A stretch of 64,000 bases of DNA from Bacteroidetes bacterium UBA1947 (GTDB lineage: Bacteria > Bacteroidota > Bacteroidia > Chitinophagales > Chitinophagaceae): positions 21,599 through 85,598 of the forward strand of contig DDET01000003.1 in assembly GCA_002336915.1 (NCBI GenBank), given 5' to 3'. A program made the position numbers and the translations under genes. This document shows positions 32,591 to 41,457 of this stretch, piece after piece. The notes below the pieces were generated by a model. It worked only from the letters and a program-made list of their open reading frames with translations, searched no databases and had not been told where the DNA came from. Every line of letters starts with the position of its first letter. The first letter of the stretch is position 1.

Positions 32591-34753
32591 ATGAAACACA
32601 CTGTTGGAAACATCCCGGCGATAATACGCCGGCGACAGAAAAAGATCTTGCTCTTATTTGCCGCAGTATGCTGCGCGGTGGCGACCCGGGCCACCGTGTA
32701 CAGCAGCCAGGTGAGCGCCGGCACCGACGAAGTAATCAAATCGGTGATCGTAGATGGCAATAACCTGATACATGTAGGTTATGAAGTGCTGACCGCCAAT
32801 ATTCAGAGCGGGGTTATCTTTAAAAGCACCACCGGGGGAACAATAACCTGGTATACGCAGGTGACAACGCCCACCGGACCTACCGGATCTAAGACGGTAT
32901 TGAACAAAGTGATAAAAGGAGCTAACGGGAATTATTATGCAGCCGGCTGGTCGACACCGGGACTAGGAGCCGGAGCGGGTACAGTGGAAGGCCTTGTTTG
33001 CGAAATTGACGCCGCCTCGGGCAATTTGGTTCACTGGGCTACGTGGCACAACAATGACGAGGTAAGGTATATGGACCTTTGTGAACTGCCCAATGGTGCC
33101 ATTGCTGCGGTTGGCTGGATCAATTCCGGCATCTCAAAAGCCTTGCTGACACTCTTCACACCCACATTACTGACCTCCTCATCGACGGTATACTTATTGA
33201 CCCCTGCCCAGGGAACAAAGTTCACCGCAGTTACGCATGACGGTAATACGGTGATAGCAGGTGGAAACATGCCGAACATTACCCTCTCCGACGGCATTCT
33301 TACTTATATCGATGCCACCAACCCCTCTATGCCCGGCTTTACGTTCACACATGACTATCATCCGACAACTACCAAACTGGGAATTGGCACCCTGATGAAA
33401 GGAATGTTGTTTAACAAGCTCTTTTTCGACAATGTAAATAACCAGGTCATCGCGAACACATCGTTGTTCGACCCTTCAAACATGTCGGCAGCGGAAGATG
33501 GAGCTATAATGGAGATCAGCAATACCACATACCAGGTGACAAACGGCCTTCGATATGGCGACCCTGCGAGCCTGGCGTCAAACAGCGCAAAAGACGGGCT
33601 AAGCATTATCAGTTCCACACCGGGAAGTACCGACTACATGGTCATACTTTCACCCGGCGGCAATACATTTAACAGCGGAACAATGCCCTTGCCTGTGCCG
33701 CCTCCGTACAATAATGTTGTAGCAAGATTAACATCGAATGCAGTCGCGGTAAGTAAGATATCGGCCCAGGGGCATGCACTGTTCAGTTCAGCTCCTGACG
33801 TTGCAAGCGGCATGCTGTACAGTTCAGGATATGTAAATAACGGCACCGTAACCGGGAACTATGACATCTTAGAACAGTATACGAATTTCAATATGACAGA
33901 TAATGTACCACCCTGCTTAAGCGATTACCCTATTGCCGTAGCACCGTTACAAGTTCCGGTAACTTCAGTTAACTTAAGCAAGGTCAGCCCTCCCCTAATT
34001 CAAGGTGCGGACCCAGGCACCGACAAGCCCACAACTACAAATAAAGCGGTGTGCGGTACCCTAACGCCCGGTGATTCATGCAGCCTGCAATGCTATTGGC
34101 GTGTAACAGGGAACAACATCACTATGCCCAATAATATTTTCGGCACTTTGAACGGTGCTTCTATAGACATAAGAACGAACAATCTATCAAGAGCGGTAGT
34201 TGACGGCACAACCGGATATGTAGGAATAAAACAGCTTCTACCAAGCACGACGCTTGAAGTTGATTGCTCAGCAACCACAGCTCCTTCCGGTCTACGCCTC
34301 ATCAACCTGCCACAGCATGAAGGAAATGCACTGGTGGTAGATCCTGCTACAGGCGATGTGTTTATGGCGCAATCAACCATTTATAAACCCGCCGGCGATA
34401 CCAAGGAATTGGAAGACCAGATAAGTGAGCTGCAACAGCAGCTGAACAACCTTACCAACCGAATAAGCGGCAACACCCATGCAGCAGATGGTGGTAATAT
34501 GCTATCTATTTCACCAAATCCTACAGAAGGCAAAGCGACCGCTACTTATTCTATAAGTGGTACATTCTCCAAAGCGGCGATCCGCATCATGGACAATGCA
34601 GGGCGCATTATACAGGAGATACTTCTAACAAACGGCAACGGTTCTGTTAAAATCATTCTACCCGGAGGCACTGCATCCAATCAAGTGATGTGCACCCTGA
34701 TGGTGGATGGCAAAATAGCAGCAACGCAAAAAGTAATGTTATTGAATAAATAG
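32591..34753 (+). CDS. T9SS-sorted secreted protein, tandem copy 1
   Basis: 720 residues from ATG at 32591 (MKHTVGNIPAIIRRRQKKIL); a TTG further upstream is rejected because the paralogue shares the ATG context. Signal peptide to about residue 37. A long beta-rich region of propeller-like repeats follows (VIVDGNNLIHVGY, GNYYAAGW). Around residues 495-600 lies a module (NIFGTLNGASIDIRTNN, VGIKQLLPSTTLEVD, GLRLINLPQHEG) that resembles the VGIGT.P...L-V repeats in Bacteroidota surface proteins, then a coiled coil (ELEDQISELQQQLNNL) and a T9SS sorting domain at SISPNPTEGKATATYS. The next gene is a paralogue. Function unknown; probably a surface fibre or adhesin-like protein. Confidence 0.8.
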   Translation: MKHTVGNIPAIIRRRQKKILLLFAAVCCAVATRATVYSSQVSAGTDEVIKSVIVDGNNLIHVGYEVLTANIQSGVIFKSTTGGTITWYTQVTTPTGPTGSKTVLNKVIKGANGNYYAAGWSTPGLGAGAGTVEGLVCEIDAASGNLVHWATWHNNDEVRYMDLCELPNGAIAAVGWINSGISKALLTLFTPTLLTSSSTVYLLTPAQGTKFTAVTHDGNTVIAGGNMPNITLSDGILTYIDATNPSMPGFTFTHDYHPTTTKLGIGTLMKGMLFNKLFFDNVNNQVIANTSLFDPSNMSAAEDGAIMEISNTTYQVTNGLRYGDPASLASNSAKDGLSIISSTPGSTDYMVILSPGGNTFNSGTMPLPVPPPYNNVVARLTSNAVAVSKISAQGHALFSSAPDVASGMLYSSGYVNNGTVTGNYDILEQYTNFNMTDNVPPCLSDYPIAVAPLQVPVTSVNLSKVSPPLIQGADPGTDKPTTTNKAVCGTLTPGDSCSLQCYWRVTGNNITMPNNIFGTLNGASIDIRTNNLSRAVVDGTTGYVGIKQLLPSTTLEVDCSATTAPSGLRLINLPQHEGNALVVDPATGDVFMAQSTIYKPAGDTKELEDQISELQQQLNNLTNRISGNTHAADGGNMLSISPNPTEGKATATYSISGTFSKAAIRIMDNAGRIIQEILLTNGNGSVKIILPGGTASNQVMCTLMVDGKIAATQKVMLLNK

Positions 34754-34809
34754 CCAAACGCATGAAAAACTTATTTAGTAAACTGCCCAATGGCACAAAA
34801 GTCACTATT

Positions 34810-36951
34810 ATGAAACACACATTTGAAAGGATCCTCGCGACTACAGTGCGGGGACAGGGGAAGATGATGCTCTTATGTGCAGCATTTCTTTGCTCGGTAA
34901 TGACTGAAGCACAGGTATTCAACAGCCAGACCGATGCTAACTCGGAAGAGGCGGTAAAAGCGGAGATAGTTGATAACGGCGACATCATACATGTAGGATA
35001 TGATGGCATCAATAACAGCCCATTGCACGATGGTTTCATCTTTAAAAGCAATATCGCGGGCACAGTAGCCTGGTATACGAGGGTATCTGTAGCGGGGGCC
35101 GCCGCAGGCTCGGAGACCGTGCTGAACAAAGTAATAAGGGGGCAGAACGGCCACTACTACGCAACAGGCTGGTGCAGACCGGGAAGCGGTATAGGGGCAG
35201 GTGTGTTCCAGACTATCATTTGCGAATTCAATCCCACCACCGGCGCTTTGATGAATAAGCAGGTGAGAAATAATGGCACAGATATGCGATTGCTGGACCT
35301 ATGCCAACTAGATAACGGGGCGATAGCTGCCGTGGGTTCGTATAATTCAAAGGCATTAGTAATGATCTACGATGCCGCGTTAAACTTTACAACATTGCGG
35401 ACCTTCACGCTCCCCCCTCCATCAAGGGCCATTTTTACTGCGGTTACCCATGATGCAAATATGATCATTGCAGGCGGCAATGTATCGAACGTCACATCCT
35501 CGGATGGCATATTAACATACATCGACGCAACCAACCCTGCCCTGCCGGTATATAGTAGTACATTCGACTATACCCCCGCCACAGTTAAGATAGGCACGGG
35601 CAGCCCGATGAACCAGATGAGGTTCAACAAATTATTTTATGATAATACCCATAATTATGTGATCGCCAACACATCTATATTTAGTGGAAATGCAGAAGAT
35701 GGTGCCATTCTTGAAATAAATAATGCCACTAATCTTGTGAGTAATGGCATTCAATATGGCGATGCGGCAAATTCAATGTCCAATAGTGTAAGAGATGGGC
35801 TTAGCATCATCAATTTCACTCCCGGAAATGGCGACTACATTGTGGGGCTATCACCCGGTAATGCAGTATTTAACAGTAGTACAACACCCTTACCTGTGCC
35901 TCCTCCGAGTACTGTCCTGGCAAGAATAACGGCGAATGCGGTAACAGTTAACAGAATAAACCAGCAGGGGCAGACACTCTTTACTACCTTCACCGACAAT
36001 AATCTACTGTATAGTGCCGGCTACACAACGAATGCTCCAATATCCGGAGCACTTGATATATTCGACCAGTCATCTGATTACAACATGACACCTGCCGGCG
36101 TTCCCGCATGCGTAAGCGACTACCCTGTAAATTTGATGTCAGTGCAAATACCTGTGCAAGCGATACTTTGGAGCCCTGTACAAGACCCCTCAACTCCCGG
36201 AGATGACCCCACATGGGTCCAGCCGGTAAGCTCAAACCTGGCGCATTGCGGTACTCCACCAAATGGCAATGATTCATGTAGTTTGCAATGCTATTGGCGT
36301 GTAACAGGGAATACCATTGTGATGCCCAATAACATTTTTGGCACTTTGAACGGTGCTTCTATAGACATAAGAACGAACAATCTATCAAGAGCGGTAGTCG
36401 ACGGCACAACCGGATATGTAGGAATTAAACAGCTTCTTCCAAGCACGACACTTGAAGTTGATTGCTCAGCAACCACAGCTCCTTCCGGTCTACGCCTCAT
36501 AAACCTGCCACAGCATGAGGGACGGGCGTTAGTAGTAGATCCCGCTACAGGTGATGTATTTATGGCCCAATCAACAATCTATAAACCTGCCGGTGATACC
36601 AAGGAACTGCAAGACCAGATAAACAACTTACAGCAGCAATTGAATAGCCTCACCGATCTATTAAACGGCACCGGAAAGGCGACAGAAGGTGGCAATATGC
36701 TATCCATCTCGCCGAACCCAACTGACGGCAAAGCAACAGCTACTTATTCTATAAGTGGTACTTTCTCTAAGGCTGCGATCCGCATAGTAGACAATGCCGG
36801 GCGCATTATACAGGAAATACCCGTGACGAGTGGAAGCGGATCGGTAAAGATCGCCTTCCCGGGCGGCACTGCATCAAACCAGCTGATGTGTACCCTGATG
36901 GTGGACAATAAAATAGCAGCTACACAAAAAGTGATGTTACTGAACAAGTAA
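34810..36951 (+). CDS. T9SS-sorted secreted protein, tandem copy 2
   Basis: 713 residues from ATG at 34810 (MKHTFERILATTVRGQGKMM), matching the start of the upstream paralogue, which shares the preceding bases AAAGTCACTATT; an ATG 48 bases earlier is possible. Same architecture as copy 1: signal peptide, beta-propeller-like repeats, the VGIKQLLPSTTLEVD module, coiled coil (ELQDQINNLQQQLNSLT) and T9SS domain at SISPNPTDGKATATYS. The propeller regions of the copies differ at many positions, yet the segment around 36270-36600 is almost identical to 34070-34400 at the nucleotide level. This suggests gene conversion or strong constraint on the C-terminal module. Confidence 0.8.
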   Translation: MKHTFERILATTVRGQGKMMLLCAAFLCSVMTEAQVFNSQTDANSEEAVKAEIVDNGDIIHVGYDGINNSPLHDGFIFKSNIAGTVAWYTRVSVAGAAAGSETVLNKVIRGQNGHYYATGWCRPGSGIGAGVFQTIICEFNPTTGALMNKQVRNNGTDMRLLDLCQLDNGAIAAVGSYNSKALVMIYDAALNFTTLRTFTLPPPSRAIFTAVTHDANMIIAGGNVSNVTSSDGILTYIDATNPALPVYSSTFDYTPATVKIGTGSPMNQMRFNKLFYDNTHNYVIANTSIFSGNAEDGAILEINNATNLVSNGIQYGDAANSMSNSVRDGLSIINFTPGNGDYIVGLSPGNAVFNSSTTPLPVPPPSTVLARITANAVTVNRINQQGQTLFTTFTDNNLLYSAGYTTNAPISGALDIFDQSSDYNMTPAGVPACVSDYPVNLMSVQIPVQAILWSPVQDPSTPGDDPTWVQPVSSNLAHCGTPPNGNDSCSLQCYWRVTGNTIVMPNNIFGTLNGASIDIRTNNLSRAVVDGTTGYVGIKQLLPSTTLEVDCSATTAPSGLRLINLPQHEGRALVVDPATGDVFMAQSTIYKPAGDTKELQDQINNLQQQLNSLTDLLNGTGKATEGGNMLSISPNPTDGKATATYSISGTFSKAAIRIVDNAGRIIQEIPVTSGSGSVKIAFPGGTASNQLMCTLMVDNKIAATQKVMLLNK

Positions 36952-36973
36952 CAGCCCCTATAGCGTAGGTTAC

Positions 36974-36999
36974 AAAACCGGCCAATTGGCCGGTTTTTG
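36974..36999 (+). terminator. Intrinsic terminator, perfect palindrome
   Basis: AAACCGGCC-AATT-GGCCGGTTT (about 36974-36997) with T-run after it, 23 bases past the stop of the second tandem T9SS gene. Confidence 0.88.
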
Positions 37000-37030
37000 T
37001 TTTTATATTTATGATAATAAGACCTGCACC

Positions 37031-37633
37031 GTGGCAAAGAACAAAAAAGAAAACGGTCATTTAACCGAACTGAAAATTGAACCGCTCAGCAAAAAGAACT
37101 GGAGTAAGTTCCTCCAATTGTTTGGCGAGAAGGGAGCTTGTGGCAATTGCTGGTGTATGTACTTCCGACTGAAAAAGGCGGCATTTGATGAGGGGAAGCA
37201 TGATGATGGCAATAAGGGAAGGATGAAAGAACTGGTGTGGGATAACATGCCCACCGGGGTGATAGGACTGTATGATGGTGAACCTGTGGCATGGTGTGCA
37301 TTTGCGCCGAGGGAGGACTTTTTGAAGCTGGAAAACTCGCGGGTGCATAAGCGCATAGACGATGAAAAAGTATGGTCGATACCCTGCTTTTTTATAGCAA
37401 AAGAATACAGGCGTATGGGGCTATCCGTTGCCATGCTGAAAGGTGTGATTGACTACGCAAAAAAGAATAAGATAAAAATCATTGAGGCCTACCCCACGAT
37501 ACCTACACAAGATAAACTGCCGGATGCATTTGCATGGATAGGCTTATACAAATCGTTTGAGCGAGCGGGCTTTAAAATAGTGGACAAAACATCGAAACAC
37601 AGGCCAATGGTAAGATACTATACTAGTAATTAG
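37031..37633 (+). CDS. GNAT-family N-acetyltransferase
   Basis: About 200 residues from GTG at 37031; the frame extends upstream to a TTG, but that would lie in the terminator. KNWSKFLQLFGEKGACGNCW near the start, then acceptor-site PTGVIGLYDGEPVAWCAFAP and the acetyl-CoA loop CFFIAKEYRRMGLSVAMLKG, in which RRMGLS is the Q/RxxGxG/A-type motif. The C-terminal AWIGLYKSFERAGFKIV is typical of small-molecule or peptide acetyltransferases. Substrate unknown; no paired toxin or antitoxin gene is adjacent. Confidence 0.8.
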   Translation: MAKNKKENGHLTELKIEPLSKKNWSKFLQLFGEKGACGNCWCMYFRLKKAAFDEGKHDDGNKGRMKELVWDNMPTGVIGLYDGEPVAWCAFAPREDFLKLENSRVHKRIDDEKVWSIPCFFIAKEYRRMGLSVAMLKGVIDYAKKNKIKIIEAYPTIPTQDKLPDAFAWIGLYKSFERAGFKIVDKTSKHRPMVRYYTSN

Positions 37634-37754
37634 TTAAATTTAGGTACAGTTAACATTGCATGGGCTAATTTTATAATAATTGTTCGTAATTTTGCAGCAC
37701 ATTTCCCTACAGTAAAATTTACTATTTTAGATTTGTCATTTTAAATACCCGTTT

Positions 37755-38921
37755 GTGAAGACTACGTTGAAAAAGAATTATGTGAAGTTTGCCCCCAAGG
37801 GTGAAAACAGTTTTTACGATACTGTTAAGATACGTGTGGAGGAATATTTCAAGACCAACAATATATCGCAGCACGCTACTACCGAGATGCGCATTAAGAC
37901 CATCACGATGCTGTCTCTTTACTTTGTTCCCTACCTGTTAATTGTTACCGGTGCAGCGGCCATCAGCGGCTGGTTATTTATCGGGCTGTGGTTTATTATG
38001 GGTATCGGCATAGTGGGGCTTGGCACCAGCGTGATGCATGACTCAAACCACGGGGCATATTCTGAAAATAAAACGCTGAACACCATATTGGGTAATGTGA
38101 TCAACCTGATAGGCGGCTACGACCTGAACTGGAAGATACAGCACAACATACTGCACCATACCTATACTAACCTGGACGGACTGGATGAAGATATCGATGC
38201 AGGGCCGGTATTGCGTATGTCGCCACACAAGGAGCATAAGAAATTCCACCGCTTTCAGCATATCTATGCATGGTTCGTTTACTGTATCATGAACCTGTTT
38301 TGGGTAACGGTGAAAGACTATCGCCAGGTATTACGCTATGAGCAGTTCGGCCTGCTGCGCAACCAAAAGACCACTGTACGTAAGGCCTTAATAGAACTGA
38401 GCCTGATAAAAGTATTCTATATCGCCTATATGCTGGTGCTGCCTATTATGTTCTCGGGCATGAGCTGGCAAATGGTGGCTGCAGGCTTTATTGTAATGCA
38501 GGTTGTTGCAGGCTTATCACTCGCACTTATCTTCCAGCCAGCGCACGTGATGGAAACATCGGACTATGCTGCACCAACGGAAGAACGGAAAATGGAAAAT
38601 GCATGGGCGGTCCACCAGGTATTGAACACTGCCGACTTTTGCCCCAAGAGCAAAATAACGTCATGGTTCATGGGGGGACTTAACTACCAGATAGAACACC
38701 ACCTGTTCCCGCAGGTGTGCCATATGCACTATCCTAAGATAGCACCGATAGTACGCGAGACAGCGCTGGAATACGATATACCCTATAATGTGTACCCTAC
38801 CTTCCTGGACGCTATACTAGCACATGGTAAAATGCTGAAAGCATTAGGCAAGAAACCTGCCGCAGTACCACAAGCAGCCAGCCATAAAGTAAGCCATGCA
38901 ATGGCTGAAGCTGAATATTAA
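37755..38921 (+). CDS. Membrane fatty acid desaturase (acyl-CoA/linoleoyl-type)
   Basis: 388 residues from GTG at 37755. The three histidine boxes are intact: HDSNH at 95-99, HNILHH at 130-135, and QIEHH near 315. Four hydrophobic helices surround them. The last box has glutamine in the position seen in front-end type and other membrane desaturases. It introduces a double bond into membrane fatty acids with oxygen and an electron donor, adjusting fluidity. A TAATTTTG box at 37687 is the probable -7 element. The stop overlaps the end of the convergent egtD by 4 bases. Confidence 0.88.
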   Translation: MKTTLKKNYVKFAPKGENSFYDTVKIRVEEYFKTNNISQHATTEMRIKTITMLSLYFVPYLLIVTGAAAISGWLFIGLWFIMGIGIVGLGTSVMHDSNHGAYSENKTLNTILGNVINLIGGYDLNWKIQHNILHHTYTNLDGLDEDIDAGPVLRMSPHKEHKKFHRFQHIYAWFVYCIMNLFWVTVKDYRQVLRYEQFGLLRNQKTTVRKALIELSLIKVFYIAYMLVLPIMFSGMSWQMVAAGFIVMQVVAGLSLALIFQPAHVMETSDYAAPTEERKMENAWAVHQVLNTADFCPKSKITSWFMGGLNYQIEHHLFPQVCHMHYPKIAPIVRETALEYDIPYNVYPTFLDAILAHGKMLKALGKKPAAVPQAASHKVSHAMAEAEY

Positions 38922-39859
38922 AGACATTCCCAAATAGTATCCAAAAACCAGTGACGGCTATCGAACAAGTGCTTTACAGGCTTGAAGCCTGACTTAGCAG
39001 CTATATCATCAGTTTGTTCCACTGTATATTTCTGAGATATCTCGGTGTGTATGGGTTCCCCTTCTTTAAAGTCGAAACAATCTGTATCGCCTATACATAC
39101 GCGCTGCTCTGCAAGGCTAACAAGGTAGCTCTTGCAAGTGCCGGTACCGGGATCGTAAACGGGATAATGTTCAAATTTCGATAAGTCGAAGTCTGCACCG
39201 AACTCCTCATTTATCCTCCGCAGCAGGTTCATGTTGAAGCGCTTGGTTATACCGCCCTTGTCGTTATATGCTGCCAATATAGTGCGGGGATCTTTTTTCA
39301 GGTCGAAACCGATAAGGACCATGTCACCGGGGGCTAAGTGGCTGCGCATTTCAGTACAAAAGGACACCACCTTTTCCGGTGGGATATTACCAATATTAGA
39401 GCCAAGGAACAAAACCACCTTGCGCTTTTTTGAAGAACTGTTCACCTGCTCCAGCATCTCAAAATACTCCCCATTCAGTCCCTGCACATTGATGCCGGGC
39501 AACTCTTTGGGTAGCTTATCCTGCAACATTTTAATTACGTTCGATGAGATATCTATCGGGTAATAAGTGAAAGCCGCATCCTCGGACATTAACTGCTTTA
39601 ATAAATGAATGGACTTGGTTGCATCGCCAGCACCGAGCTCCACAAGCTCGAAATCGCTGCCATGGTCCCGGAACAAAGCACTTATATCAGCGGTCTGCCC
39701 GGAAAATATCTCCATCTCGCAACGCGTAGGATAATATTCCGGGCATTCCATTATCTCCTGGAATAGCTTATCGCCCACTTTGTCATAAAAATATTTCGAC
39801 TCCAGGTACCTGGAGCCTGCACTAAGCCCTTTCAACACATCCTCATAAAATCTGTTCAT
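38918..39859 (-). CDS. egtD: L-histidine N-alpha-methyltransferase (EgtD)
   Basis: 313 residues of the SAM-dependent EgtD family: SRYLESKYFYDKVGDKLFQE near the N-terminus, CPEYYPTRCEMEI, the SAM-binding VELGAGDATKSI, then YYPIDISSNVI and FLGSNIGNI. EgtD trimethylates histidine to hercynine, the first step of ergothioneine synthesis. It follows egtB in the same direction with a 10-base gap, so the two are an operon. The pathway genes egtA, egtC and egtE are not beside them; EgtB proteins that use cysteine directly would not need the first two. Confidence 0.93.
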   Translation of the reverse strand: MNRFYEDVLKGLSAGSRYLESKYFYDKVGDKLFQEIMECPEYYPTRCEMEIFSGQTADISALFRDHGSDFELVELGAGDATKSIHLLKQLMSEDAAFTYYPIDISSNVIKMLQDKLPKELPGINVQGLNGEYFEMLEQVNSSSKKRKVVLFLGSNIGNIPPEKVVSFCTEMRSHLAPGDMVLIGFDLKKDPRTILAAYNDKGGITKRFNMNLLRRINEEFGADFDLSKFEHYPVYDPGTGTCKSYLVSLAEQRVCIGDTDCFDFKEGEPIHTEISQKYTVEQTDDIAAKSGFKPVKHLFDSRHWFLDTIWECL

Positions 39860-39869
39860 GGTTTGGTGT

Positions 39870-41018
39870 TTATTTCGCCAACCTTATGCCGGTATATTGC
39901 CAGCGCAGCTGCGGGTGAAAAAAATTCCTGTATGTATTCCGGCTATGCCCCGGCGGCGTTACTTCCGATGCGCCTCGCAGCACCATCTGGTTGATCATAA
40001 ATTTTCCGTTGTACTCCCCTATCGCCCCCTCGGCCTTTTTAAAGCCGGGGTATGGCAGGTAAGCACTATCCGTCCACTCCCAGCGACTGCCCCATTCAAA
40101 TTGTATGGATGCGGCCTCCCACTCAAACTCAGTGGGCAGCCTCATCCCTTTCCAGGCCGCATATGCTGCAGCTTCATAAAAGCTAACATGGCATACGGGC
40201 GCATCCAGGTCTACGGGCTTTAAACCCTGCATAGTATAATTGTGCCAGCTACCGTCGATAAGGTGCCAGTACATGGGTGCATCCACATTATTGTTTTTTA
40301 CCCAATCCCAACCCTCGGAATGCCAATGCCTGAAATCGGTATAGCCACCGGCCTCCATAAATTGCATATACTCGGCATTTGTCACCAATGCATCGGCTAT
40401 GCTATAGTCCTGCAAATAGATCCTGTGCCGGCTCAACTCATTGTCGAAACAAAAGCCGTCACCTATGTAGCCTATCTCGCAAATACCAGCGGTGACGTCA
40501 ATAAAACCTGCGCTTTTAGCCGTAGCCAGCTCAGTCGCTGTCCCGGTATCATAAGCGGGCTGCAAGGGATTATTTCCCAGTATGTATTTTATATCGGTAC
40601 ACAAAAGCTCCTGGTGTTGCTGTTCATGATTTAGCCCTAACAGCACCAAGTCGTGCAATTCCTTCCACAACTCATTTTCCAGGTATATTTCCATTGCCGC
40701 GTCCACGTGCTTCCTGTATTTGTACACATCCTCCACCCCCGGGCGGCTGAGGTTGCCACGGTCGGTGCGCACCACGCGCGTACCGATGGTTTCGTAATAG
40801 CTGTTGAATACGAAATTGTAGTTGGGGTCGAATTCTTTGTAGTCCGTCACATTTGGTTTGAGGATGAAGGTCTCGAAGAACCATGTGGTATGCCCCAGAT
40901 GCCATTTGGGGGGGCTTACATCGACCACAGGCTGCACCACGTAGTCCTCCACTTGCAATGGCTTGCATATATCCTCTGATCTTTGTCTTACTTCTTTGTA
41001 TTTATTGAGTAAACTCAT
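39870..41018 (-). CDS. egtB: Hercynine-modifying iron enzyme (EgtB)
   Basis: 382 residues. N-terminal DinB-like four-helix domain with SPPKWHLGHTTWFFETF (one iron-ligand His) and LGLNHEQQHQELL (the HxxxHxE pair), followed by an FGE-sulfatase domain with FDNELSRHRIYLQDYSI, LPTEFEWEAASIQFEWG and the C-terminal LRGASEVTP...RNFFHPQLRWQYTGIRLA. EgtB is a non-haem iron oxygenase that joins hercynine to a thiol donor and oxidises sulfur. In operon with egtD. The 439 bases upstream are a tandem array of palindromic repeats, so its promoter is either within or beyond that array. Confidence 0.93.
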   Translation of the reverse strand: MSLLNKYKEVRQRSEDICKPLQVEDYVVQPVVDVSPPKWHLGHTTWFFETFILKPNVTDYKEFDPNYNFVFNSYYETIGTRVVRTDRGNLSRPGVEDVYKYRKHVDAAMEIYLENELWKELHDLVLLGLNHEQQHQELLCTDIKYILGNNPLQPAYDTGTATELATAKSAGFIDVTAGICEIGYIGDGFCFDNELSRHRIYLQDYSIADALVTNAEYMQFMEAGGYTDFRHWHSEGWDWVKNNNVDAPMYWHLIDGSWHNYTMQGLKPVDLDAPVCHVSFYEAAAYAAWKGMRLPTEFEWEAASIQFEWGSRWEWTDSAYLPYPGFKKAEGAIGEYNGKFMINQMVLRGASEVTPPGHSRNTYRNFFHPQLRWQYTGIRLAK

Positions 41019-41033
41019 TCTTTTCTCTATTTC

Positions 41034-41095
41034 GTCCCTAAGGGACTTCCAAATAATTTATTTTTCTTCAACCGATATTATGTCCCTATGGGACA
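41034..41095. repeat. Two palindromes of the GTCCCTA-GGGAC family
   Basis: GTCCCTAAGGGAC at 41034-41046 and TGTCCCTATGGGACA at 41081-41095, directly upstream of egtB. They adjoin the tandem array at 41127. Confidence 0.7.
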
Positions 41096-41126
41096 TTGTG
41101 TAATTCTTGCATCGGCCCACAAACAT

Positions 41127-41420
41127 TCAACCCTTTCAGGGTTGGCATGTTGACCTTACAACCTGCCCCCGGATTGCATCCGGGGCTATTCACGTCAAAC
41201 CCCTTCGGGGTTCAAATTATCAACATGTCTTCAACCCTTTCAGGGTTGGCATGTTGACTTAAATCCTGTCCCCGGATTGTATCCAGGGCTATTCATATTT
41301 AACCCCTTCGGGGTTCAGATTATCAACATTTCTTCGTCCCTTTCTGGGTTGGCATGTTGACCTTACACCCTGTCCCCCGGATTGTATCCGGGGCTATTCA
41401 CATTTAACCCCTTTGGGGTA
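41127..41420. repeat. Tandem array of three ~104-bp units built from palindromes
   Basis: Units begin at 41127, 41231 and 41334 (periods 104 and 103); the last is shortened. Each contains AACCCTTTCAGGGTT, CCGGATTG-ATCCGG with flanking C and G runs, and AACCCCTTCGGGGTT. Copies differ by scattered substitutions, some breaking pairing in the third unit. The 439-base gap 41019-41457 holds nothing else I can support. Confidence 0.85.
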
Positions 41421-41457
41421 CCCGTGGTACAAGGTCATATTCATCCGCACCCGTTTT

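Noticed and set aside
36986..37030. TTG start for the GNAT gene
   Set aside because: It lies within the terminator palindrome of the previous gene; GTG at 37031 gives a normal N-terminus.
41127..41420. CRISPR array
   Set aside because: Repeats are directly tandem (103-104 bases) with no unique spacers, and no cas gene is in the window.
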